The position numbers and the translations under genes were made by a program. The notes under the pieces are model-generated. The model was not told where the DNA came from. It saw only the letters and a program-made list of their open reading frames with translations, and did no database searches. Below are positions 36,128 to 44,415 of a DNA stretch of 64,000 bases, one piece after another. Each line of letters opens with the position of its first letter. Within the stretch, counting starts at the first letter, position 1. The stretch is from Microbacterium hydrocarbonoxydans (GTDB taxonomy: Bacteria; Actinomycetota; Actinomycetes; Actinomycetales; Microbacteriaceae): assembly GCF_900105205.1 (NCBI RefSeq), contig NZ_FNSQ01000005.1, forward strand, positions 2,232,001 through 2,296,000. Direction: 5' to 3'.

Positions 36128-37312
36128 CGCCTCGCCCTGACCGCCGCCGCCGCAGAGTCCGACCGCAGCAGTGCCGCTCCCCCGGCGCGCGAGCTCGTGC
36201 GCGGCGTGCACGACGAGTCGTGCTCCGGATGCTCCGATCGGGTGACCGATCGCGATGCCGCCGCCATGGATGTTCATGATGTCGCTCGACAGTCCGAGCT
36301 CGACCTGGGAGCGCGCGACGACGGCACCGAAAGCCTCGTTGATCTCCACGAGGTCGAGATCGGCGGGGACGATGCCCTGCTTCTCGCAGGCCCGTTCGAT
36401 CGCCCGCGCGGGCTGCGCCTGCAGCGAGTTGTCCGGCCCCGCCGTCTGTCCGCTCGCGCCGACGGTGACCAGCACCGGCCAGCCGTGCGCGAGCGCCGTG
36501 CCGCGGCTCGTCACCACGACTGCCGAGGCACCGTCGGAGATCTGCGATGAATTCCCCGCCGTGATCGACCCGCCCTCCGCGAAGGCCGCACGCAGACCGC
36601 CGAGGGATTCGACGGTGGTGTCGGGCCGGATGCCCTCGTCCGCGCTCACCTCGACGGGCTCGCCCCGTCGCTGCGGCACCAGGACAGGGACGATCTCGGC
36701 ATCGAAGACGCCGGCGGCCTGCGCGGCCGCGGCCCGCTGGTGAGAGAGTGCGGCGACCTCATCCTGGTCCGCCCTCGACAGGTCGTACCTGGCGTTGTGG
36801 CGCTCTGTCGACGCACCCATGCTCTCCCGGTCGTACGCGTCGGTGAGCCCGTCGTAGGCCATGTGATCGAGGACCTCGACGCTGCCGTAGGTCCATCCGT
36901 CACGCGACCCCATCAGCAGGTGCGGCGCGCGCGTCATCGACTCCATCCCGGCCGCCACCACGACCTCGGCGTCGCCGGTGCGGATCATCCTCGCGGCGTC
37001 GATGATCGCGGTCAGCCCTGACAGGCAGACCTTGTTCACCGAGTGCGCCGGCACGTCCCATCCGATACCCGCGCCGATCGCCGCCTGCCTGGCGGAATTC
37101 TGACCGGATCCGGCGGAGAGCACCTGTCCCACGATCACTGCATCGACGACCTCGGGATCCACGGACCCCTGCTCGAGCGCACCGCGGATGGCCAAGGCTC
37201 CGAGCTGCGGCGCGGTGAAGCTCGCCAGCTGTCCCTTCAGTCGGCCCTGCGGGGTGCGCGCGGCCGCGACGATGACGATGTCCTGGTCGGTGATCTGGGG
37301 GGTGATACTCAT
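36110..37312 (-). CDS. acetyl-CoA C-acyltransferase (thiolase)
   Basis: A 400-residue thiolase. The nucleophile cysteine lies in HSVNKVCLSGLTAIIDAARMI, the second signature NEAFGAVVARSQ and NIHGGGIAIGHPIGASGARLVVHAAHEL follow, and the active-site C-terminal GLCGGGGQGEA is complete. It cleaves or forms 3-oxoacyl-CoA. The downstream-of-CoA-transferase position suggests the last step of a beta-ketoadipate or acetoacetate route (3-oxoadipyl-CoA or acetoacetyl-CoA). I chose ATG 37312 (MSITPQ), with GAGGA nine bases before it; ATG 37339, overlapping the preceding stop as TGATG, would add nine residues. The 3' end carries a tandem repeat of its last codons. Confidence 0.93.
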   Translation of the reverse strand: MSITPQITDQDIVIVAAARTPQGRLKGQLASFTAPQLGALAIRGALEQGSVDPEVVDAVIVGQVLSAGSGQNSARQAAIGAGIGWDVPAHSVNKVCLSGLTAIIDAARMIRTGDAEVVVAAGMESMTRAPHLLMGSRDGWTYGSVEVLDHMAYDGLTDAYDRESMGASTERHNARYDLSRADQDEVAALSHQRAAAAQAAGVFDAEIVPVLVPQRRGEPVEVSADEGIRPDTTVESLGGLRAAFAEGGSITAGNSSQISDGASAVVVTSRGTALAHGWPVLVTVGASGQTAGPDNSLQAQPARAIERACEKQGIVPADLDLVEINEAFGAVVARSQVELGLSSDIMNIHGGGIAIGHPIGASGARLVVHAAHELARRGSGTAAVGLCGGGGQGEALILTR

Positions 37313-37338
37313 CTCGCGGTCCTCGCTTCGGTCGTCCA

Positions 37339-37986
37339 TCAGTTCTTCAATCCGTCGGCGACGATCAGTGGCGGTTCGGTCGCCGCCACGATCTGGTCGA
37401 TGCTGGCCCCGGGTGCCACCTCGACGAGCACGAGACCGTGCTCTGTCACATCGATCACGGCCAGGTCTGTGATGATCCGGTCCACGACACCTCGGCCGGT
37501 GAGGGGCAGCGAGCACTCGTCCACGATCTTCGCCGAGCCGTCCTTGGCCACGTGCTCCATGAGCACGATCACCCGCGCGGCTCCGTGCACCAGATCCATC
37601 GCTCCGCCCGGCCCCTTGACCATCTTGCCGGGAATCATCCAGTTCGCGAGGTCGCCCCTCGCCGAGACCTGCATCGCGCCGAGGATCGCGGCGTCGATCT
37701 TGCCGCCCCTGATCATGCCGAAGCTCGTCGCGGAGTCGAAGAACGCAGCTCCCGGCAGGACCGTGACCGTCTCCTTGCCGGCGTTGATCAGGTCCGGGTC
37801 CACGGCCTCCTCGCGCGGATACGGCCCGACGCCCAGGATGCCGTTCTCGGACTGGAGCACCACAGTCACGCCGGCCGGCACGTGATTCGGAACGAGCGTC
37901 GGCAGTCCGATCCCGAGGTTGACGTACGAGCCGTCCTGCAGTTCGGCCGCCGCGCGTGCCGCCATCTGGTCACGGGTGAGCGCCAT
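37339..37986 (-). CDS. 3-oxoacid CoA-transferase subunit B
   Basis: A 215-residue beta subunit. [23 protein letters not shown] at the N-terminus and [16 protein letters not shown] contain the catalytic glutamate that forms the CoA thioester (the SENG motif). [49 protein letters not shown] is the conserved core. It transfers CoA from succinyl-CoA to a 3-oxoacid such as acetoacetate or 3-oxoadipate. The gene begins one base past the subunit A stop codon and is followed by the thiolase. Confidence 0.95.
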   Translation of the reverse strand: MALTRDQMAARAAAELQDGSYVNLGIGLPTLVPNHVPAGVTVVLQSENGILGVGPYPREEAVDPDLINAGKETVTVLPGAAFFDSATSFGMIRGGKIDAAILGAMQVSARGDLANWMIPGKMVKGPGGAMDLVHGAARVIVLMEHVAKDGSAKIVDECSLPLTGRGVVDRIITDLAVIDVTEHGLVLVEVAPGASIDQIVAATEPPLIVADGLKN

Positions 37987-37987
37987 G

Positions 37988-38761
37988 TCAGGATCCTTCC
38001 GCGGCGACGGTGCGCCGTTCGATGCGCTTGGGTGCGTCGGCGCCGACCTCGACGACCCGGTGCACGAAGACACCGGGCAGGTGGATCCGGTCGGGGTCGA
38101 GGTCTCCGGGTTCCACCAGGTGCTCGACCTGGGCGATGCAGATGCGGCCGGCCATCGCGGCGAGCGGATTGAAGTTGCGAGCGGCCTTGTTGAAGACGAG
38201 GTTGCCGTACCGGTCGCCCGCGAGAGCATGCACGAGTGCGAAGTCGGTGGTGATGGCCTCCTCCAGCACGTACTCTCGTGCATCATCGCCGAGCCCGAAG
38301 GTGCGCACGTCCTTGGCGGGTGAGCCGACGGCCACCGTGCCGTCGGGATGGTATCGCTGCGGCAGACCCCCCTCGGCCACCTGTGTGCCGACACCGGTCT
38401 GCGTGTAGAACGCGGCGATGCCGGAGCCGCCGGCCCGGAGCTTCTCGGCAAGCGTCCCCTGCGGCGTCAGTTCCAGTTCGAGTTCGCCGGAGAGGAACTG
38501 ACGCTCGAACTCCTTGTTCTCCCCGACGTACGACGATGTCATCCTGCGGATCCGACCGGCCGCGAGCAGGATCCCCAGTCCCCAATCGTCCACGCCGCAG
38601 TTGTTGCTCACGATGCGGAGGTCGGTCGTCCCCTGCGCGAGCAGCGCCTCGATCAGGGCGATCGGGTTTCCGGAGAGCCCGAATCCCCCGACCGCGAGAG
38701 ACGCGCCGTCCGAGATGTCGGCGACGGCTTCGGTCGCCGATGCCCACTGCTTGTCGATCAC
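37988..38761 (-). CDS. 3-oxoacid CoA-transferase subunit A
   Basis: A 257-residue alpha subunit of the CoA-transferase I type. [36 protein letters not shown] is the oxoacid-CoA site glycine motif, followed by [50 protein letters not shown]. The start is GTG at 38761 with AAGGAG five bases upstream; the frame continues upstream without similarity. It is the first gene of the operon scoA-scoB-thiolase, divergent from an IclR gene. Acetoacetate or 3-oxoadipate use is inferred from family and context. Confidence 0.94.
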   Translation of the reverse strand: MIDKQWASATEAVADISDGASLAVGGFGLSGNPIALIEALLAQGTTDLRIVSNNCGVDDWGLGILLAAGRIRRMTSSYVGENKEFERQFLSGELELELTPQGTLAEKLRAGGSGIAAFYTQTGVGTQVAEGGLPQRYHPDGTVAVGSPAKDVRTFGLGDDAREYVLEEAITTDFALVHALAGDRYGNLVFNKAARNFNPLAAMAGRICIAQVEHLVEPGDLDPDRIHLPGVFVHRVVEVGADAPKRIERRTVAAEGS

Positions 38762-38830
38762 GTGCTCTCCTTCGAACGGTGCTCTCTCCAGCATCCGCCC
38801 TGGATGCGGGAGAGCGAAGCATGCGCTTGC

Positions 38831-38863
38831 GATGTGGACACTCATCCGCGTAGCGTCCACATC
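38831..38863. promoter_or_regulatory. inverted repeat operator of the IclR-regulated region
   Basis: A perfect 9-bp inverted repeat, GATGTGGAC (38831-38839) and GTCCACATC (38855-38863), with a 15-bp spacer. The right arm ends on the base before the IclR ATG and overlaps its TAGCGT box (38851-38856). This is the right place for autoregulation and, with the CoA-transferase start at 38761, for divergent control. Two smaller palindromes lie nearby: GCATCC-N5-GGATGC at 38791-38807 and AAGC-ATGC-GCTT at 38817-38828. Confidence 0.75.
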
Positions 38864-39652
38864 ATGGAATCCACTCGCCCGTCGGTGCCCGGCGCTCAGG
38901 CGATCGCCCGGGCGGCGGCGCTCCTTCGCCTCGTGACCGCCAGCGGCGCGGACGGCGCGGCCCTGCACGACCTCGCCCGTTCGGCCGATCTGTCGCGCTC
39001 CACCGCCCATCGACTCCTGTCAGCGCTCCGCGCCGAAGGGCTGGTCGACAGGGACGCCGACACCGCGCGCTGGATGCCGGGACCGGAGCTCTTCCTCATG
39101 GGGTCAGTGGCGGCGGCGCGATATGACGTCACGGCGCTCGCGCGCGACATCGTCCGCTCCCTCGCGGTCAAGACGGAGGAGAGCGCCTTCCTCTCTGTGC
39201 GTCGAGCCGACGAGACGGTCTGCCTCCTCCGCGAGGAGGGCGCCTTCCCGATCCGCTCCTTCGTGCTCAGCGAGGGCGTCCGGTTCCCGCTGGGAGTGGC
39301 GAGTGCCGGCCTCGCGATCCTCGCCTTCCTCCCTGACCACGATGTGGACGCCTATCTCTCGCGGCATCCCGAGCTGGAGTCCACGTGGGGCCGGACGCAT
39401 GCGAGCGGCCCGCTGCGAGAACGGCTCGCCGAGACGAAGGAGCGCGGGTACGCCGTGAATCCAGGACTGATCGTCGAAGGAAGCTGGGGGTTGGGCGCCG
39501 CCGTCTTCGATCGGTCGGGGCGTCCGGAATGGGCGCTGAGCCTCACAGGAGTCGGCTTCCGCTTCGGCCCCGACCGCATCGCCGACCTCGGTCGGATCCT
39601 GCTCGCACATGCGCACCAGCTGTCCGCCCGGATAGCGAACGCTCGCCGCTGA
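38864..39652 (+). CDS. IclR-family transcriptional regulator
   Basis: A 262-residue IclR regulator. The N-terminal winged helix (AQAIARAAALLRLVTASGADGAALHDLARSADLSRSTAHRLLSALRAEGLVDRD) is followed by an effector domain that includes AFLSVRRADETVCLLREEG and FPLGVASAGLAILAFLPD, the typical IclR GAF-like segment. It is divergent from the CoA-transferase/thiolase operon and probably controls it in response to an aromatic or keto acid (PcaR/CatR-like context, inferred). The ATG lies 7 bases after TAGCGT with no Shine-Dalgarno sequence, so it should be leaderless, and a long inverted repeat covers that promoter. Confidence 0.92.
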   Translation: MESTRPSVPGAQAIARAAALLRLVTASGADGAALHDLARSADLSRSTAHRLLSALRAEGLVDRDADTARWMPGPELFLMGSVAAARYDVTALARDIVRSLAVKTEESAFLSVRRADETVCLLREEGAFPIRSFVLSEGVRFPLGVASAGLAILAFLPDHDVDAYLSRHPELESTWGRTHASGPLRERLAETKERGYAVNPGLIVEGSWGLGAAVFDRSGRPEWALSLTGVGFRFGPDRIADLGRILLAHAHQLSARIANARR

Positions 39653-39662
39653 GTCCAGGTAC

Positions 39663-39690
39663 ATACCATCAGATATATACTGGATGGTAT
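39663..39690. promoter_or_regulatory. MarR operator overlapping a leaderless promoter
   Basis: A perfect 8-bp inverted repeat ATACCATC (39663-39670) and GATGGTAT (39683-39690) with a 12-bp spacer. The spacer contains TATACT (39676-39681), a good -10 box, 7 bases before the ATG at 39689, and the right arm includes the start codon itself. A MarR dimer here would block its own transcription. Confidence 0.82.
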
Positions 39691-40126
39691 GAACAGATCG
39701 GACGTCATCCCCTCCCTCGTGCTCTCGGGGTACGCACTCGGCCGCATCGCCGCACAGGACGCCGGCAACGACGCTCCTGCCGCCCAGTGGCGCGTGCTCA
39801 GCCTGCTCGAGCAATCGGGCCCCAGACGCGTCGGCGAACTCGCCGCAGCAGCACGGACCACCCAGCCGGGGATGACGCGTCTGATCGGCGTACTGGAGCG
39901 CGACGGCCTCGTCCTCCGCTCTCCGGTCCCAGAGGACTCGCGGGCGATCGCGGTCGACATCACCGATGAGGGTGCCGGCGCGCTGAGCGCATGGCGCCGT
40001 GAGTTCCGGGACACCCTCGCTCCCCGATTCGCCGATCTCGGCGACGACGACTGGAGCATCCTCACCCGCGCGGCAGAGATCCTCGCCGCGCGCATCACCC
40101 CCGACTCGACAGGAGCATCAGAGTGA
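39689..40126 (+). CDS. MarR-family transcriptional regulator
   Basis: A 145-residue winged-helix regulator. AAQWRVLSLLEQSGPRRVGELAAAARTTQPGMTRLIGVLERDGLVLRSPVPEDSRAIAVDITDEGAGAL is the classical MarR DNA-binding region with the wing in VPEDSRAIAVDIT. It is the first gene of an operon with the MFS gene, which begins inside its stop codon. A palindromic operator covers its promoter and start codon, so it is very likely autoregulated and derepressed by a compound that the MFS exports. Confidence 0.93.
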   Translation: MNRSDVIPSLVLSGYALGRIAAQDAGNDAPAAQWRVLSLLEQSGPRRVGELAAAARTTQPGMTRLIGVLERDGLVLRSPVPEDSRAIAVDITDEGAGALSAWRREFRDTLAPRFADLGDDDWSILTRAAEILAARITPDSTGASE

Positions 40127-41349
40127 ACACCCCCGCCCCCTCCGTGTGGAGGCAGCCAGCCCAGGTCTGGGCCGTCGCCTTCGCGTGCGTCGTCGCATTC
40201 ATGGGCATCGGACTGGTCGACCCGATTCTCCCCGCGATCGCCGATTCGCTGCAGGCGAGTCCGTTCGAGACCGAGCTGCTCTTCACGAGCTACCTCGCGG
40301 TGACGGGGCTCGCGATGCTGGTCACCAGCTGGATCTCGAGCCGCATCGGCGCGAAGAAGACCCTCCTCATCGGTCTCGCTCTCATCGTCGTCTTCGCACT
40401 GCTGTGCGCACTCAGCGGCAGCGTCGACGCCGTGATCGGCTTCCGCGCCGGGTGGGGCCTCGGCAATGCGCTGTTCATCTCCACCGCGTTGGCGACGATC
40501 GTCGGCGCGGCGTCCGGCGGCAGCGCCGCGGCGATCATCCTGTACGAGGCAGCCCTCGGCCTCGGCATCGCGATCGGTCCGCTGCTCGGCGGGCTGCTGG
40601 GCGAGCAGAGCTGGCGCGCACCGTTCTTCGGCGTCGTGGTGCTCATGGCGATCGCCTTCCTCGCCGTCCTCTTGCTCCTGCGGGGGCCGGAGGAGAAGCG
40701 CACGCCTGTCCCGTTCTCGGCGCCGTTCACCGCGCTCCGTCGTCCCGCGCTCGCAGTGCTCGCCGTGGCCGCGTTCTTCTACAACATCGGCTTCTTCATC
40801 CTGCTTGCATTCTCGCCGTTCCCGCTCGGCTTCGGAGCGATGGGCATCGGGTTCACGTTCTTCGGCTGGGGCCTGGCACTGGCGATCACGAGCGTGTGGG
40901 TCGCTCCCCTGCTCATGCGTCGGATGTCGCGCACGAGGGTCATCCTCACCGTTCTCCCGCTCCTCGCGGTCGACCTCATCGTCGCCGGACTCCTCGTCGA
41001 TTCCGCCGCGGCACTCGTCGTCTGCATCGTCGTCGGCGGACTGCTGCTCGGCATCATGAACACCGTGCTCACCGAGGCCGTGATGGAGGCCACCGACCTC
41101 CCGCGCTCGGTCGCCTCCTCCGCGTACTCCTCGGTCCGGTTCCTCGGCGGAGCGATCGCCCCGCCGCTGGCGGCCGCCCTGTGGCACGCCTTCTCCGCCA
41201 CGGTTCCGTATCTGGTCGCGGCGATCGCCGTGCTCGTGGCGGCACTGACGGTGTTCCTCGGTCGCCGGGTGCTCTCGCACATCGACGACGAGCCCGATGA
41301 CGCCGCCGTCGAGGACGCCGAGGCGATCCTGATGGGTGACGCCGCCTGA
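40123..41349 (+). CDS. MFS efflux transporter
   Basis: A 408-residue drug-efflux MFS protein. The N-terminal helix contains VVAFMGIGLVDPILPAIADSL, a DHA1-type motif (GxGLVDPxLP). MLVTSWISSRIGAKKTLLIGLALIVVFALL carries motif A, and AALGLGIAIGPLLGGLLGEQSWRAPFFGVVVLMAIAF is antiporter motif C. It starts at GTG 40123, overlapping the MarR stop as GTGA, with AGGAG ahead. It is expected to export a small organic compound under control of the MarR protein. The last codons and TGA are duplicated just downstream. Confidence 0.92.
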   Translation: MNTPAPSVWRQPAQVWAVAFACVVAFMGIGLVDPILPAIADSLQASPFETELLFTSYLAVTGLAMLVTSWISSRIGAKKTLLIGLALIVVFALLCALSGSVDAVIGFRAGWGLGNALFISTALATIVGAASGGSAAAIILYEAALGLGIAIGPLLGGLLGEQSWRAPFFGVVVLMAIAFLAVLLLLRGPEEKRTPVPFSAPFTALRRPALAVLAVAAFFYNIGFFILLAFSPFPLGFGAMGIGFTFFGWGLALAITSVWVAPLLMRRMSRTRVILTVLPLLAVDLIVAGLLVDSAAALVVCIVVGGLLLGIMNTVLTEAVMEATDLPRSVASSAYSSVRFLGGAIAPPLAAALWHAFSATVPYLVAAIAVLVAALTVFLGRRVLSHIDDEPDDAAVEDAEAILMGDAA

Positions 41350-41365
41350 CGGTGACGCCGCGTGA
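41335..41365. repeat. 15-bp direct repeat of the MFS 3' end including the stop codon
   Basis: GGTGACGCCGCCTGA (41335-41349, the last codons and stop) and GGTGACGCCGCGTGA (41351-41365) match in 14 of 15 positions, one base apart. Both copies end in TGA. Confidence 0.85.
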
Positions 41366-41400
41366 TCGCCCGGCCTGCTGCGTTCGGTAGCGTGGAGGCT

Positions 41401-41874
41401 ATGGACGCCCTCCCCGAACGCAGCAGGCCGGTGCAGCGGGACCTGGACGCGGCCGGCGTCGAGACCTCGATCCGGGTCCTCCCGGACTCCGCACGCACAG
41501 CGCAGGAAGCCGCCTCGGCGATCGGATGCGAGGTCGCGGCGATCGCGAACAGCCTCGTGTTCGTGGCCGACGGATCCCCTGTCCTGGTCATGACGAGCGG
41601 TGGCCATCGCGCCGACGTCGAGGTGCTGGCGCGCGAGATCGGCGCGAACGCCGTCTCGATGGCTCCCGCGTCCGTCGTCCGGGAAGCCACCGGCCAGGCC
41701 ATCGGCGGCGTGGCGCCTGTGGGGCATCCTGCACCGTTGCGCACCTACCTCGACGAGTCGCTCGCGGCCCACGAGGAGATCTGGGCCGCCGCAGGGCATC
41801 CCCATACCGTGGTGCCGCTGACGTTCGAGGCGCTGCAGCGGCTGACCCGCGGAACCGTGATCCAGGTCGCCTGA
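41401..41874 (+). CDS. YbaK/EbsC-type aminoacyl-tRNA deacylase
   Basis: A 157-residue protein of the prolyl-tRNA editing (INS) superfamily, likely to hydrolyse misacylated tRNA in the cytoplasm. IANSLVFVADGSPVLVMTSGGHRADV contains the central strand and the ANSLVF segment of the family, and GVAPVGHPAPLRTYLDESLAAHEEIWAAAGHPHTVVPLTFEALQRLT includes the GG-P-G-H and AGHP motifs of the substrate pocket. Start ATG 41401 has TAGCGT seven bases before it with GGAGG in the gap. It is convergent with a lipoprotein gene five bases away. Which amino acid is edited is unknown. Confidence 0.88.
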   Translation: MDALPERSRPVQRDLDAAGVETSIRVLPDSARTAQEAASAIGCEVAAIANSLVFVADGSPVLVMTSGGHRADVEVLAREIGANAVSMAPASVVREATGQAIGGVAPVGHPAPLRTYLDESLAAHEEIWAAAGHPHTVVPLTFEALQRLTRGTVIQVA

Positions 41875-41879
41875 GGACT

Positions 41880-42290
41880 CTACTTCACGGTCACCGTGAT
41901 CTCGGCGCTCTCCTGGTCGGCCGCGTCTTCGGGTACAGCCCCACGGAAGCGGTACTCGAAGCGGATGACCGTCGTGCCGTCGCCCTCCGGCGCGAATCGG
42001 TAGGAGACCTCACTCGGGGCTCCGGTCTCGCCGTCGTCGCCGAGGTAGCGCGAGCGCTGCTCGCCCGGCTCGAGGACCGACGGGTCCGGCTCGTTCGTGA
42101 TCACCCACTCCTCGCCGACCGTCGCGTTGACCTCGCCGAAGTCGACGACGAGGCTCTCGCCGGGCGCGAGCGTCACGGACGAGGTCGTGTGCTCGACGAC
42201 CTTCTCGCTCGCCCCGGAGCAGCCGGTCAGTCCCAGTGCGAACAGCGCGGCGATCGCCCCCGCTGCGCACGCTCTCTGCAGTACTCGCAT
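41880..42290 (-). CDS. secreted lipoprotein, possibly chagasin-like (I42) fold
   Basis: A 136-residue exported lipoprotein. The signal peptide MRVLQRACAAGAIAALFALG ends in LTGC with Cys24 as lipid anchor. The mature part has a predicted all-beta pattern: SLVVDFGEVNATVGEEWVITNEPDPSVL and then SEVSYRFAPEGDGTTVIRFEYRFRG. The arrangement of a tryptophan after a VG turn and an alternating F-x-Y/RFRG strand recalls chagasin-type cysteine protease inhibitors, but the RPW motif is missing, so this is only a weak comparison. The ATG at 42290 with GGGGGA upstream is preferred to an ATG five codons earlier. Confidence 0.68.
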   Translation of the reverse strand: MRVLQRACAAGAIAALFALGLTGCSGASEKVVEHTTSSVTLAPGESLVVDFGEVNATVGEEWVITNEPDPSVLEPGEQRSRYLGDDGETGAPSEVSYRFAPEGDGTTVIRFEYRFRGAVPEDAADQESAEITVTVK

Positions 42291-42366
42291 CACCACATCC
42301 CCCAAGCGTTTGCATCAAACTAGCGCACCGCGGGCTGCATGCGCGGCAACGCCGCGGACATGAAAA

Positions 42367-42398
42367 AGCCCCGATGACTGGCGAGAGTCATCGAGGCT
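42367..42398 (-). terminator. terminator of tRNA-Lys
   Basis: On the minus strand AGCCTCGATGACT pairs with AGTCATCGGGGCT (one G-T type wobble near the base) around a 6-base loop and is followed by TTTTTC. This is a standard Rho-independent terminator just past the tRNA. Confidence 0.85.
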
Positions 42399-42404
42399 GA
42401 TCCG

Positions 42405-42477
42405 TGCACCCCCTCGGACTTGAACCGAGAACCCACTGATTAAGAGTCAGTTGCTCTGCCGATTGAGCTAGAGGTGC
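42405..42477 (-). tRNA. tRNA-Lys (anticodon CTT)
   Basis: The cloverleaf is complete on the minus strand: acceptor GCACCTC with GGGGTGC (one wobble pair), D arm with AGCTCAATCGGCAGAGC, anticodon stem ACTGA/TCAGT with loop CTCTTAA (anticodon CTT), T arm CTCGG-TTCAAGT-CCGAG, discriminator A. CCA is not encoded. Confidence 0.96.
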
Positions 42478-42625
42478 GTGGCCCGGGGAATCCCCCGGCC
42501 GAGGAATTACATTACCAGCCGATGGCCGCGGTGCGAAATCGAGCCGGGCTGGAGGCGACCGCCGCGCGTGTCGCCCCATGTCAAGCCCTCGCAGGGTCCG
42601 ACGCGGGGGCGGTTATCCTGAGGGG

Positions 42626-43423
42626 GTGACCGCCTCCCCCCGCGCCGATCAGTTCTCGCTCGACCTCGAACTCGCCCTGCGACTCGCGGACGCGGCTGAC
42701 GCGCAGTCCCTCCCCCGCTTCGACAGTCCCGACCTCGAGGTCTCGACCAAGGCGGACAGTTCGCACGTCACTGACGCGGACCTCGCGACGGAACGTGCGA
42801 TCCGCGAGATCCTGACCGCCGAGCGTCCCGACGACGGCATCTTCGGCGAGGAGTTCGGCGCCGAGGGCAGCACGCATCGGCAGTGGATCATCGACCCGAT
42901 CGACGGGACAGCGAACTTCCTGCGCGGAGTGCCGCTCTGGGGCACCATGATCGCGCTCGCCGTCGACGGCGTCCCCCAGGTGGGCGTGGTCAGCATGCCG
43001 GCGCTCGGACGCCGGTGGTGGGCGTCTGCGGGGGCCGGCGCGTGGACGGCGACGGATGCCGAGCCCCGCCGCATCCGCGCATCCTCCGTCGCGACTCTCG
43101 ATGAGGCGAGCGTGAGCTTCCAGAGCATCACCCAGTGGGCGGAGTCGGGCCACCTCGAGCAGCTCCTGACCCTCGCGGATCGGGTCTGGCGCGACCGCGC
43201 GTACGGCGACATCTACGCCTACATGCTCCTCGCCGAGGGGCGCCTGGAGATGGTGGCGGAGTTCGGCGTCAAGGAGTACGACGTCGCCGCAGCCGTGCCG
43301 ATCGTCCGCGAGGCGGGTGGGCGCATGACCGGTTTCGACGGAGCGGAGACGATCTCCGACCTCTCGACACTGGCCAGCAACGGTGTGCTCCACGACGCCT
43401 TCCTCGAACTGCTGCACGACTGA
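42626..43423 (+). CDS. hisN: histidinol-phosphatase of the inositol monophosphatase family
   Basis: A 265-residue Mg2+-dependent phosphatase. The motifs GIFGEEFGAEGS, WIIDPIDGTANFLRGVPLWGTMIAL and EYDVAAAVPIVREAGGRMTGF are the three metal-binding signatures of the inositol monophosphatase superfamily. The actinobacterial HisN group, which dephosphorylates histidinol phosphate, shares the DPIDGTANF-RGxPxWxT pattern, so I prefer HisN over a general SuhB. The start is GTG 42626, six bases behind TATCCT with GAGGGG in the gap. A lipoprotein gene follows 22 bp later. Confidence 0.88.
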   Translation: MTASPRADQFSLDLELALRLADAADAQSLPRFDSPDLEVSTKADSSHVTDADLATERAIREILTAERPDDGIFGEEFGAEGSTHRQWIIDPIDGTANFLRGVPLWGTMIALAVDGVPQVGVVSMPALGRRWWASAGAGAWTATDAEPRRIRASSVATLDEASVSFQSITQWAESGHLEQLLTLADRVWRDRAYGDIYAYMLLAEGRLEMVAEFGVKEYDVAAAVPIVREAGGRMTGFDGAETISDLSTLASNGVLHDAFLELLHD

Positions 43424-43445
43424 TCCCCGACGAAGGCCCGCGACG

Positions 43446-44009
43446 ATGAACCGCTTCACCTCTGCCGCTCTCGGCGCTCTGCTGCTCGCCGTCGCCCTCA
43501 CGTCGTGCTCCGGCGCGCCGGAGACTGCCGCGTCCCCCACGCCTCAGGCTCCGAAGCCCTCGCCGACCGCCTCGGCGGAGCCGGCGTCTACGCCCACGCC
43601 GACCGCCGCTGCTGAGCCCGCCTGCGACACGATCGTGTCGGCCGGCACGGTCCAGGTCCTCACGGACCAGGGATGGACCTTCGAGGAGAAGGAGTTCGTG
43701 GTCGGCGGCGTGACCCTCGATCAGGGCCTGCTGTGCTTCTGGGCCGACTACACCGTCGCCTCCGACCACGGCCAGCTGTACGGCTGGTCCGAGATCAGTG
43801 CCGAGGATGCGGCGACCGCGCAGGCTGCCCTGCTGAAGGAGGGCTGGACGCGCGAGGACGGCGCGGACGGCGTGTACATCACCGAGAACCCGCAGTTCGC
43901 GATGGGCGTCGATGAGGACGGCTACGGCATGACGTATTTGTTCGGCGACGGCTGGGTGAAGTTCGCCGACACCAGGCAGGGCCTGATCCTCATCGAGTGG
44001 GCCGGCTGA
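43446..44009 (+). CDS. secreted lipoprotein of unknown function
   Basis: A 187-residue lipoprotein: signal peptide MNRFTSAALGALLLAVALT with lipobox LTSC (Cys21), then a Pro/Thr/Ala-rich spacer of about 35 residues (SPTPQAPKPSPTASAEPAS type) for spanning the wall. A globular domain follows, ACDTIVSAGTVQVLTDQGWTFEEKEF and VTLDQGLLCFWADYTVASDHGQLYGWSEISAEDAATAQAAL, with two cysteines that may pair. No family is recognised. It follows hisN by 22 bp and could share its transcript. GACGAAGG lies 11 bases ahead of the ATG. Confidence 0.75.
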   Translation: MNRFTSAALGALLLAVALTSCSGAPETAASPTPQAPKPSPTASAEPASTPTPTAAAEPACDTIVSAGTVQVLTDQGWTFEEKEFVVGGVTLDQGLLCFWADYTVASDHGQLYGWSEISAEDAATAQAALLKEGWTREDGADGVYITENPQFAMGVDEDGYGMTYLFGDGWVKFADTRQGLILIEWAG

Positions 44010-44027
44010 TCGCCCCCTCCGCCGGCG

Positions 44028-44342
44028 TCACTCGACCGGCGCGTCGATGACCTCGTCGACGAGCATGATCCCGCCGGTGGAGTTCACCGACTGCATGAGG
44101 TCTTCGATCCACCGCGAGTTGAGCTGAGGCTGCTCGGGCTCGTCGAAGCTGAAGCGCAGCGGGATGGACGGGTGGATCCAGATCGTCGACCGACCGCCGG
44201 GTTCTCCCTCGGTGTGCTGCCACGACAGGGTGAAGCTCTCCTGCCGACGGAGTTTGGTCGCGATGACGATCTTCAGGTGCGCGAGGGCGCGATCCTCGAT
44301 GTGGATCGGCACATCAGACGCGCCATAGAACAGCGTTGCCAT
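44028..44342 (-). CDS. DUF7882-like small protein of Microbacteriaceae
   Basis: A 104-residue protein beginning MATLFYGASDVPIHIEDRALAHL. The segments HLKIVIATKLRRQESFTLSWQH, RSTIWIHPSIPLRFSFDEP and INSRWIEDLM-like NSRWIEDLMQSVNSTGG match a short family I know from Microbacteriaceae genomes. It is often misnamed ATP-dependent DNA ligase there and has no established function. The ATG sits six bases behind TATTCT without a Shine-Dalgarno sequence, so leaderless. The larger frame starting upstream has no matching sequence. It is divergent from the coiled-coil gene at 44416. Confidence 0.8.
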   Translation of the reverse strand: MATLFYGASDVPIHIEDRALAHLKIVIATKLRRQESFTLSWQHTEGEPGGRSTIWIHPSIPLRFSFDEPEQPQLNSRWIEDLMQSVNSTGGIMLVDEVIDAPVE

Positions 44343-44415
44343 GCGCCCAGAATACTGGTCTGCGGTCGGGCGTCCAGAACGGCGACGCCTCGTGTCGCGG
44401 TGTATCGTCGCTCGC

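Noticed and set aside
39352..41805. 817-residue minus-strand frame over the IclR, MarR and MFS genes
   Set aside because: Antisense shadow; the plus-strand genes have clear domains, start sites and operators.
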